Below are positions 53,668-61,537 of a stretch of 64,000 nt of DNA, in pieces. Both the position numbers and the translations under genes were made by a program. Where the stretch lies: contig NZ_JAGHKO010000024.1 of the NCBI RefSeq assembly GCF_017742245.1, positions 62,001 to 126,000 on the forward strand. The letters run 5' to 3'. Positions within the stretch are counted from its first letter, which is position 1. Each line of letters starts with the position of its first letter. Below the pieces are notes generated by a model that worked only from the letters and a program-made list of their open reading frames with translations, searched no databases and had not been told where the DNA came from. The DNA comes from Niastella soli (lineage in GTDB: Bacteria > Bacteroidota > Bacteroidia > Chitinophagales > Chitinophagaceae).

Positions 53668-55155
53668 TTAATTAGCCAACGGATTGTTCTGTAATTCAAC
53701 ATCCGGTAAATTAAACAGCACCCTCGTAGGCACTGGTTTGCGGTTGGGGAACTTGATCACTGCATTAACGCCATTGATGGTTTGCGCTACCCGGTTGGTA
53801 CGCACCATGTCGAACCAGCGCTTGCTTTCGCCAATAAACTCATAACCCCTCTCCCGGAATACCAACTCATCAAATGAGGCTTCACTTAACCCGGCAGGCA
53901 GATCGGCCACAGCGCTGGTTGTATTAGTCGGCAATCCATATGCCCGGCGACGCACCTGGTTAATAGCACCATAGGCAGCAACTGTTGGTCCGCCAGCCAC
54001 CTTGTTGTCGGCTTCTGCAAATATCAATAGCACATCTGAAAATCGATATAAATAAAAATCATTGCCATTGCCTGTGTCAATAGGCGCATCGGGGTCTTTG
54101 TATTTACCCAGTCGCATATCATAAATATCTTTTTCAATTTCCGCGGCTGTTACCACTCCATTGATCAAATACTTATCATATAAACTGAATTTCTTACGCA
54201 GGTCATTATCATCCCAGTTTTTAATTAAGGGCGCCTGGGAAATAATGCCACCAAATTTATTCCCGCTTACTGAAAAGCCGGCTGCCTTTGCTTTTGAATC
54301 GGCCCAATAAGAAGCCATGAAAGCACCTTTATCAACTATCTGGGAGAACTTCAAAGAGAACACATCTTCTTTATTGGTCGCTAACGTTGGGGAATAGACC
54401 GTTGCAAGCGAAGATTCCAGCTCATAACCATAGGTAGCTTTGTTGTCAATCACCTCTTTGGCTTTATCACGCGCCAGTTGAAACTGGCCCATTGTCAGGT
54501 AAATATCGGCTAAAGCAGTTTTGGCTGCGCCTGCTGTTGCCCGGCCTGGCGAAGTAGTGGTATTCGGTAAATTAGCTTCGGCAAATTTCATATCTTTTAT
54601 AACTGAGTCGTATATGACATTGACCGGAGACAGCGCCATCCCTACATCATTGGCGTTTACAATGGGTTGCAACCGCAAAGGCACCTTGCCCCACACCCGA
54701 ACGGCAAAATAGTAACAATAACCCCGCACAAAATACGCTTCGCCATAGGCTTTGTTTTTTATGGCGTCAGACAGGGTCGTATTTCGGTTCAAATTATCGA
54801 TCAGGGAGTTGGCGCGACCAATAGCTTCATATAACGTTGTCCAGGGTTGGGCCAAACTATTGGGCTGGCTCATCACATTATTGTAATTGCTCCAGCTTAA
54901 TTGTATAGATCCGCCATCCGCATATTCACTCATCAATTCAAGCCCCAGTCCAGTAGTAGACTCCCATAACCGGCCACGGCTGCGCGTCAATGGTTCATAC
55001 ATTCCTATAACTGTTTGGTCCAGCGTAGTGGGGTCCAGCGTACCTAAAGTAGCTGTGGCCTTTGGTTTTTCATCCAGTAATTTTTTACAACCAGTATTGC
55101 TAACTAGCAGCATGGTTGTAGTGAGAAGTATATAAAATATCTTTTGTTTCATCAT
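53668..55155 (-). CDS. SusD/RagB-family nutrient-binding lipoprotein
   Basis: The product has 495 residues from the ATG at 55155; the ATG at 55152 is an equally likely start. A lipoprotein signal ends at NTGCKKLL. The SusD fold is shown by AYFVRGYCYYFAVRVWGKVPL and by FRERGYEFIGESKRWFDMVR near the C-terminus. It ends in LPDVELQNNPLAN. It is the partner of the frameshifted SusC gene and is separated from it by a tandem repeat. No FecR or sigma gene is linked to this pair. Confidence 0.94.
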   Translation of the reverse strand: MMKQKIFYILLTTTMLLVSNTGCKKLLDEKPKATATLGTLDPTTLDQTVIGMYEPLTRSRGRLWESTTGLGLELMSEYADGGSIQLSWSNYNNVMSQPNSLAQPWTTLYEAIGRANSLIDNLNRNTTLSDAIKNKAYGEAYFVRGYCYYFAVRVWGKVPLRLQPIVNANDVGMALSPVNVIYDSVIKDMKFAEANLPNTTTSPGRATAGAAKTALADIYLTMGQFQLARDKAKEVIDNKATYGYELESSLATVYSPTLATNKEDVFSLKFSQIVDKGAFMASYWADSKAKAAGFSVSGNKFGGIISQAPLIKNWDDNDLRKKFSLYDKYLINGVVTAAEIEKDIYDMRLGKYKDPDAPIDTGNGNDFYLYRFSDVLLIFAEADNKVAGGPTVAAYGAINQVRRRAYGLPTNTTSAVADLPAGLSEASFDELVFRERGYEFIGESKRWFDMVRTNRVAQTINGVNAVIKFPNRKPVPTRVLFNLPDVELQNNPLAN

Positions 55156-55235
55156 ACAAAGTTTGAAGTGAGTTATCAGTTGTGAGTGGACTCGCAATTT
55201 TGAGAATACTTTACTACCTTGCATCTCCAAAATTT

Positions 55236-55291
55236 TTCTGCCTTCTGCCTTCTGCCTTCTGCCTTCTGCCTTCTGCCTTCTGCCTTCTGCC
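55236..55291. repeat. Eight tandem copies of TTCTGCC (GGCAGAA on minus strand)
   Basis: Eight perfect 7-bp units lie in the spacer between the susC stop codon (55294-55296) and the susD start (55155/55152). On the transcribed minus strand each unit contains AGAAGG-like purine-rich sequence. The array may change in copy number by slippage and alter the spacing between the two genes. Confidence 0.95.
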
Positions 55292-55293
55292 TT

Positions 55294-58200
55294 TTAAAAT
55301 GTGATCCCAAACCCTATGTTATAAGTCCTGGCAGCAGGATAAGCACCCAGGTCCACCCCTTGCCGGCGATCATTACCATTGAACGTATTTACCTCAGGAT
55401 CGTATCCCGAATAATCGGTAATGGTAAGCAGGTTCTGCGCGCTTACATACATATTCAGGTTTTTAATGGCCTTGCTTTTCAAGGCTATGTTATAATCCAA
55501 TCGAATGTTACGCAATCGGAAAAAGGAGCCGTTTTCCATATACCGGTCACTGCGGAAATGATAGTTGCTGGCAGTAAGGCTGGGGGTGCTATAGAGATCA
55601 TTGACCGCTTTCAGTTTGTTATACTGGTTCACTGGTGTTGGGATGGTCATATCAAACAAAACGGCATTATTGATGCGTGACCCGCTTACGCCAGCCCACA
55701 CAGAAGATAACGTTAGGCGTTTATACCGGATGGTGGGGTTGATCCCGTAATACAGATCGGGGTATGGACTGCCAATGATCTGGTTGTCCAGCGCATTGAT
55801 AAGGTCGCGGCCCGTAGCATCTTTATCGCTATTCAGGTTTTCATATAAAGGAATGCCGTCTTTATCCATGCCCAGGAACTTCGGTCCAAAAAAGGCCGAA
55901 AGTGGTTGACCCGGACGAATTATACTGTTGGAACCGGAGGCGTCGTTCCCACCGGCTATAGTAGGTATATCTTTGCCATCCTTTGTTTTGGTAACTTTAT
56001 TCTTATTGTGCGACAGGTTTATATCGATGTTGATCGCCCAGTCATCATTATTGTAAATGTTTGTCCCTAACGTAAATTCCCAGCCTTTGTTTTGCACTTC
56101 ACCAACGTTATCGATGATCTGGCCCGGGCCAGAACCAATACCGGCACCCACGCCGGCACTGGGCGGCAATTGCACCAGTGCCAGGAGGTCGGTGGTTGTT
56201 TTTATATAATAATCAAAGCTCAGCCGGAATCGTTCATGCAGAATACCGGCGTCGAACCCTACATCGGTTTGCGTGGTGGTTTCCCATTTCAGATTGTCAT
56301 TGGGGAAAGTAGGCGCCAACCCCACAGCTAAACCTGTTCCGGCACCCTGGCCTGTGTTTACGGTTTGTCCCAGTAATAACGATTGATAGGGTTTTATGGC
56401 AGGGTTGCCCGCCTGTCCCCAACTACCACGTACCTTTAAACTCGATAGCCAGGTGACATTTTGCAGAAACGCTTCTTCCGACATCCGCCAGGCAGCAGAC
56501 AGGGAAGGGAACACCCCGTATTTATTATTTTCAGCAAAAACGGAGGCGCCGTCCCTACGTATGCTGGCAGCGAAAAGGTACTTCTCTTTCAGATTCAGTC
56601 GTACACGGGCAAAGGCGCTGACAATCGCATTCTCAATAACGTTAGTGAGCGGTTTGCTGACTGAATTGGCAGAATTGAAATTTAGTTCTTTAACTGGTCT
56701 GTTCCAAAACCAGCCGCAGCCAGGTCAATTGTATTGAGTCGTTCTTTTTGGTATGATACGCCACCAATGGCTTCCAGGTAAGAAGCGGGCGTGAGGTTGT
56801 ATTTATATTCCAGAAAGTCTTCAGCCAGCAGCGATGTCTTATCATAATTGCCCAATTCGGCTGAGCCAATGTTATTACCCAGACGCGGTAAAATGCGGGG
56901 GAAATACAGATCGCGGCGTATACTATAAAAGTCGGCAGACAACCGTGTTGTATTAGTTAATCCCTGGGCGATCGTTACTTTAAGATCAACACCGCCCTGA
57001 ATACGGGTGGTAGTATTTTGGTCAAGCACCTCAATGGCCATCGCCACCGGGTTCTCGGCATCAATGCCATTAAAGCTAAACGGCGTAACATCTGAATACG
57101 TACCATCCGGGTTCTTTATCGGCACTGTACTTATGGCACGCAGTACAGAACCGATCCCTGATTTACCCAGGTTGCGGGTATTATCGCCAACAGAAGGAGA
57201 AAAGCCATTTTGTTTCGCCCGGGAAACTGTGAGGCGCGATTGAATGGTAAAAATATCACTTACTTTACTCTCAAGATTTAACCGAAGGGAACCACGTTGG
57301 TATCCGCTGTTACGCACAATACCCTGTTGATTGGTGTAACCGGTAGAAATGTAGTAACGCGTTTTTTCGTTCCCGCCGGAAATGCTCAGGTTATTATTGG
57401 TAAGCAAAGCAGTGCGGAACACTTCATCCTGCCAGTCGGTATTCACTTCGTTCACCCCGGGCGTATATGCGGCCAGGTCAGCAGGGAAGGCAATCCCTGA
57501 ATTGGTATAATACCGTTTGGAAAAATCAACATACTCATCGGCGTTCATCAACTCCAGTTTCCTGCGTATCTTTTGCATACCGGCAGAACTTTCAAAAACC
57601 ACCCTTGCCTGTCCGGACCGGCCCGAGCGGGTAGTGACCATCACTACACCATTGGCACCGCGTGATCCGTAAATGGCAGTGGCCGAAGCATCTTTCAATA
57701 CTTCAATGGATTCAATGTCGGAAGGATTGATGGTAGCCAGTCCGTTGGCACCCCGTACATCGTCATTAAACTGCGGCAACCCGTCAATAACATACAGCGG
57801 TTCATTACCACCCGCAATAGACGAAACGCCGCGTACGCGCACGCTGATACCGGCCCCTGGCTGCCCGGAGGTTTGTTGCACCTGCACACCTGCCAGCCGG
57901 CCCGATACCGCCTGCTCCACGCTTACTACCGGCATTTCGCGCAGCTTATCACTTCTGATAGAAGAAACAGCGCCGGTGAGTTCGGTCTTTCGTTGGGTGC
58001 CATACCCAATTACAACCACATCCGATAGGCCCTGGGCTTCTTCTTTTAACTGCAGCTCAAGCGGCATACCGGCGGTAGCCAGTATTTCTTTTTTTTCAAA
58101 ACCAACGGAGGAAAACACCAGCATTACTTTATCTCCTGGTGCTGTAATAGAGAACCTGCCATCGGCGGCAGTAGCAGTAGTTACTTTACTATTCTTGATC

Positions 58201-58331
58201 TGAACAGTGACCCCAGCGAGCGGGGATTGCTGCGGGTTGGTAACTCTTCCGGTAAACTGTTTGTTTTGTGCAAAAGCAACAGTACACCAGCTCATTACCA
58301 ACGCAACAAAGGTTAGTTTGGCTGTCGGCAT
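55294..58331 (-). pseudogene. SusC/RagA TonB-dependent receptor without STN, frameshifted
   Basis: From the ATG at 58331 the frame encodes a signal peptide (1-21), a carboxypeptidase-like domain (about 26-100), VVVIGYGTQ (about 112), the plug and the first part of the barrel, then stops at 56682. The barrel continues in another frame from about 56688 (ELNFNSANSVSKP) to the stop at 55294 and ends with the outer-membrane signature TYNIGFGITF. One missing A in an A-run at about 56689 accounts for the shift. Total length would be about 1012 residues. It lacks an STN domain. It may be a true mutation, a phase variant or a sequencing error. Confidence 0.88.
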
Positions 58332-58717
58332 AGCAATAGTTTTGATTTGTAATTGCAAGACAATAAATCCAGGCCAATTTGATGTACCTGTTTTGCTTTA
58401 TTTACGGAAACGTTTCCGTGTGACTGCCTGTTAACTTAATGCATACATTATAAATCTTCATAAAGCAACACATGCTGAAAATCGATAATATCGGTCTGTT
58501 GGTCTGCGATTTTATCCACAACAGCGAAAAATCAATGCCGCATAACAGATAAAGCGTGAAATTGCCTCGCATAACGGCACTATGCTTCTATTATGATTTA
58601 ATGGCATTTGTAAAACACCTCGCCCGCAACCATTGAAATGATCATAACCCCTATCAATAGTCTTTTGATATTGCCGTAGTTATTGCCCGGTCCATACTTA
58701 AATTTTATATCGTCTTT
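58332..58717. other. Divergent spacer between susC and a lipoprotein gene
   Basis: No gene was found in these 386 bp. The main feature is the palindrome at 58404-58419. The spacer must contain the promoter of the leftward susC/susD unit and one for the rightward gene at 58718. Confidence 0.5.
58404..58419. promoter_or_regulatory. LacI-family-type operator palindrome upstream of susC
   Basis: ACGGAAACGTTTCCGT is a perfect 16-bp palindrome with a central CG, the layout of LacI/CcpA-family operators (core GGAAACGTTTCC). It lies 73 bp upstream of the susC start. The regulator itself is not encoded in this window. The site class is inferred from symmetry and core sequence only. Confidence 0.6.
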
Positions 58718-59188
58718 ATGAAAAGATCGTTACGCCTTGTTGTGCCTGTATTTTTCATCCTGTGTATAACATGCGCTTGTTCAAAGAATGATACAGGTGC
58801 GCATTGTATAAACTGGGTAGGCGATTATTCTTTCCACGAATTGCCGGTGCCTACCGCTACAGGCATTAATAAGATCATGGAATGGGAGTTATCTGTATCA
58901 CTACAACACGACACCTGCTTTGGCGAATTGGAAATAACGGGTTTAACTACTTATATAAAACTACTCACCATCTTATCGGGCGATTCTTCCAAAGTAGCTG
59001 TTACCTATTTCAAATACCTCGATGGTTCACAGGATTTTAAACCGGGTGAAGTATTGTTCAACCTGAACAAAGAAGGTGATCAATTGATCACCGACTGGAA
59101 GAAGCTGCAACCTATGCTGGATGAGTTCCCGGCACTGGAAGGCACTTGTTTTAATAAATTGAAAAAAAGAAAACAGGACGATCTCTAA
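58718..59188 (+). CDS. Putative lipoprotein, DUF5991-like
   Basis: The 156-residue product has a lipoprotein signal with C21 (CITCACSKND). The mature part starts CINWVGDYSFHELPV and continues with strands (MEWELSVSLQHDTCFGELEITGL), which resembles the DUF5991 family of Bacteroidota. That resemblance is from memory. The function is unknown. It is monocistronic and divergent from susC. Confidence 0.65.
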   Translation: MKRSLRLVVPVFFILCITCACSKNDTGAHCINWVGDYSFHELPVPTATGINKIMEWELSVSLQHDTCFGELEITGLTTYIKLLTILSGDSSKVAVTYFKYLDGSQDFKPGEVLFNLNKEGDQLITDWKKLQPMLDEFPALEGTCFNKLKKRKQDDL

Positions 59189-59210
59189 CATGGCAGGGTT
59201 AAAAAAATAT

Positions 59211-59224
59211 TGTAACCGTTTACA
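59211..59224. promoter_or_regulatory. LacI-type operator-like near-palindrome upstream of sigma gene
   Basis: TGTAACCGTTTACA is palindromic apart from one mismatched pair around the central CG, and lies 75 bp before the ATG of the ECF sigma gene at 59299. It resembles the TGTAAACGTTTACA type of LacI-family site. Confidence 0.4.
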
Positions 59225-59298
59225 TTAATTAAAATCTTTTCCTATTTTAGTTACCGGAACATGTAGCCTATTTAACCCAACCAACGACTGCTGCCATA

Positions 59299-59904
59299 AT
59301 GAGATACGTGGATTTTACCAGTGAAGAACTGTGGAAACAATTTCTACCGGGCGATCACCTTGCGCTCGATACCATTGTAAAACGTCATTACAATTTACTC
59401 TATCAATACGGTTGTAAATTTACCCGCGATGCGGCCCTGGTAAAGGATTGTATCCAGGACCTGTTCCTGTACCTGTGGCACAGACGGAATACTATTAATG
59501 AGACCGCTTCGGTAGAACATTATCTCATGAAAGCATTGCGACGCCGCCTGGCTCGTGCACTTTCAAAAAGCGGTTCAATGGAAGGTATTGGTTTTCTCGA
59601 ATTCAAAGATGTTGCCGCATCCCCAGATGAACAGCTCATTCAACAGGAACAAAAAGCTGCGTTAGCAGACAAAATAAAAAAATGCATCCTCCAACTCTCC
59701 AGGCGGCAACAGGAGATCATATATTTACGTTTTTACCTCAATGCAAGCGCAGCCGATATCGCCGATATTATGCAACTAAACCGTCAATCGGTATATAATC
59801 TCCTGAACGATGCGCTTAATAAATTACGTCAACATACCGGCGCTTATTTCAAACCTGCCATGGCTTTATCAATCATCTTATTATTGGTACTTAGCCAGTT
59901 ATAG
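59299..59904 (+). CDS. ECF RNA polymerase sigma factor
   Basis: This 201-residue protein has region 2 (DAALVKDCIQDLFLYLWHRR, about 46-65) and region 4 (NASAADIADIMQLNRQSVYN, about 151-170), and ends in a hydrophobic tail (ALSIILLLVLSQL). It is the FecR-linked Bacteroidota ECF type. A FecR gene follows after 102 bp and an STN-containing SusC gene at 61538, so it probably drives that receptor. A LacI-type half-palindrome upstream may add a second level of control. Confidence 0.9.
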   Translation: MRYVDFTSEELWKQFLPGDHLALDTIVKRHYNLLYQYGCKFTRDAALVKDCIQDLFLYLWHRRNTINETASVEHYLMKALRRRLARALSKSGSMEGIGFLEFKDVAASPDEQLIQQEQKAALADKIKKCILQLSRRQQEIIYLRFYLNASAADIADIMQLNRQSVYNLLNDALNKLRQHTGAYFKPAMALSIILLLVLSQL

Positions 59905-60006
59905 ATTTTTCCAATTACAAAATCGCGAAATCTCAAAATTTCTTCTTAAAAAGCCAGTAGATATTCTTAATCCGTGTGTATTGGATTGGTAGGAGTATAC
60001 AACCAG

Positions 60007-61170
60007 ATGAAAAATCCGGATATTAACAGCATAGATGACTTACTGGCCAATGAATTGTTCAGAAAATGGATCCTCGAAAAAGATGAAGCAGCCGCCATAT
60101 TCTGGAGCCAATGGATTGAACAAAATCCAGCCCGACTGGAGTGGGTAGCCGCCGCTAAAGCAATTATAGAAACGCTAACAGAAAGCGATAAACAGCTTAC
60201 TGACCTTGAAATAAACAGGGAAGCTGACCTGATTCAACAGAAATTGTTATCCCTTAACCCAGCAATGTACGATGACGAAGAACCCGGATACCTGGAGACC
60301 TACAACAACGGTAAAGAGTTAGGTTCGAAAGGTATCCTTTTTTTACCGCGCACGCGCGGTACCCGGCATTTGGTAGGCATTGCAGCTTCGCTGTTAATGA
60401 TCGCAGGCGTTTACTGGTATTATAATAATAAGCCGCGCCCGTTGCCCATCAATGCATACAAAGCCTTTATGCAGGAAACAAAACATAAAAGCTTTGAGTA
60501 CAAAAATAATTCAGATGGGGAGCAACACATTGTATTGTCAGATGGGAGTGAAGTAGTGCTGGAAAAGAACAGCCGGTTAACCTATGCGGCCAATTTTTCA
60601 TCGGGTAAAAGAGAAGTGTACCTCGAGGGCAATGCCTTTTTTAATATAACCCGCAATCCAGAACGTCCTTTTATTGTATATACCCAAACAATAGTGACCA
60701 AAGTATTGGGCACCAGCTTTTATGTAAAAGCCATGAGCAGTGACGAAACTGCCAGCGTTGTGGTAAAAACAGGTAAAGTATCTGTTTTTAAACGGGAGAA
60801 TTTCACCAGTACCGATGCTGGTTCTCCTACTTTGAAAGGAATGGTAGTGACCCCCAACCAACAGGTGGTATACGATATCACCAACGAACAAATGAATAAA
60901 TCGCTGGTTGAAAAGCCGGCCATCGCACCCCAAACAACATACAGCTTTGATTTTGACGATACCCCTGCAATAGAAGTATTTAACCGGTTGCAGGCCGCTT
61001 ATGGCGTACCCATCCTGATCGATGAAGAAGTGCTGAAAACCTGCACCATTGCTGCCTCGTTAGGCAATGAACCGTTCTATGAAAAACTGCGCATCATTTG
61101 TAAGATCATAAATGCTACTTACGAGGTTATAGATGGCACGGTAGTGATAAACACCAGGGGATGTAAATGA
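60007..61170 (+). CDS. FecR-family anti-sigma factor
   Basis: From the ATG at 60007 the product has 387 residues. A cytoplasmic N-terminus (1-120) is followed by a transmembrane helix (about 122-139), a FecR domain (about 172-265, with IVLSDGSEVVLEKNSRL and VLGTSFYVKAMSSDE) and a C-terminal secretin-like domain (about 305-380). It should pair with the sigma factor at 59299 and be triggered by the SusC STN domain encoded at 61538. The domain set is complete. Confidence 0.92.
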   Translation: MKNPDINSIDDLLANELFRKWILEKDEAAAIFWSQWIEQNPARLEWVAAAKAIIETLTESDKQLTDLEINREADLIQQKLLSLNPAMYDDEEPGYLETYNNGKELGSKGILFLPRTRGTRHLVGIAASLLMIAGVYWYYNNKPRPLPINAYKAFMQETKHKSFEYKNNSDGEQHIVLSDGSEVVLEKNSRLTYAANFSSGKREVYLEGNAFFNITRNPERPFIVYTQTIVTKVLGTSFYVKAMSSDETASVVVKTGKVSVFKRENFTSTDAGSPTLKGMVVTPNQQVVYDITNEQMNKSLVEKPAIAPQTTYSFDFDDTPAIEVFNRLQAAYGVPILIDEEVLKTCTIAASLGNEPFYEKLRIICKIINATYEVIDGTVVINTRGCK

Positions 61171-61187
61171 GGGAAGGGGAAATACTT

Positions 61188-61219
61188 TGCCCGCTGAAGC
61201 TTTGGCGAAAGCGGGGGCA
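61188..61219. repeat. Dispersed palindromic repeat copy
   Basis: TGCCCGCT (61188-61195) and AGCGGG (61210-61215) flank a GAAGCTTT core. It is related to the copies at 5136-5159 and 61371-61414. Confidence 0.6.
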
Positions 61220-61370
61220 ATAGGCCTCAACGCGGCCCACAAAAGGCAGAGAAAACACAACTAATGTACTAACTGCAACCAACATAAAAACCGAACTCGG
61301 AACTCTTATTCTGTAACCAAAACTAACTGTATATGTAACCAACTATTGCTTGCCATTTGCCATTCTTCCT

Positions 61371-61414
61371 TGCCCGCCGAAGCTTTAACGGAGGTGCCAC
61401 CTTCCAAAGGCGGG
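61371..61414. repeat. Dispersed palindromic repeat copy with long hairpin
   Basis: CCCGCC (61373-61378) pairs with GGCGGG (61409-61414), and the left arm carries the shared CCCGCCGAAGCTTTA core. It lies within the 367-bp fecR-susC spacer. Confidence 0.6.
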
Positions 61415-61422
61415 TAAAAAAA

Positions 61423-61454
61423 GAAGCCTGTAATGTTGGCCCATTACAAGCTTC
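61423..61454. repeat. Hairpin in fecR-susC spacer
   Basis: GAAGCCTGTAATG (61423-61435) pairs with CATTACAAGCTTC (61442-61454) with one mismatch. An A-run precedes it on the plus strand, so on the plus strand it lacks the T-run of a terminator. Confidence 0.5.
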
Positions 61455-61537
61455 CGGTTGTTACCTGTATCTGCTTTTTGCACAGTAGGATACAGGCCGT
61501 TGATTTCAATTATTATTAAAACCAAGGATTGCAATTT

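Noticed and set aside
55236-55291. CRISPR-like array
   Set aside because: Units are contiguous 7-mers without spacers, and no cas genes are present.
55219-55680. 153-codon plus-strand frame across the heptamer array
   Set aside because: The start is the repeat itself (a repeating CLLPSAF peptide), and the rest is antisense to the SusC barrel.
61060-61260. 66-codon minus-strand frame at the fecR end
   Set aside because: It overlaps the FecR C-terminus in antisense and the dispersed repeat, which generates an FAKASAG-like peptide.
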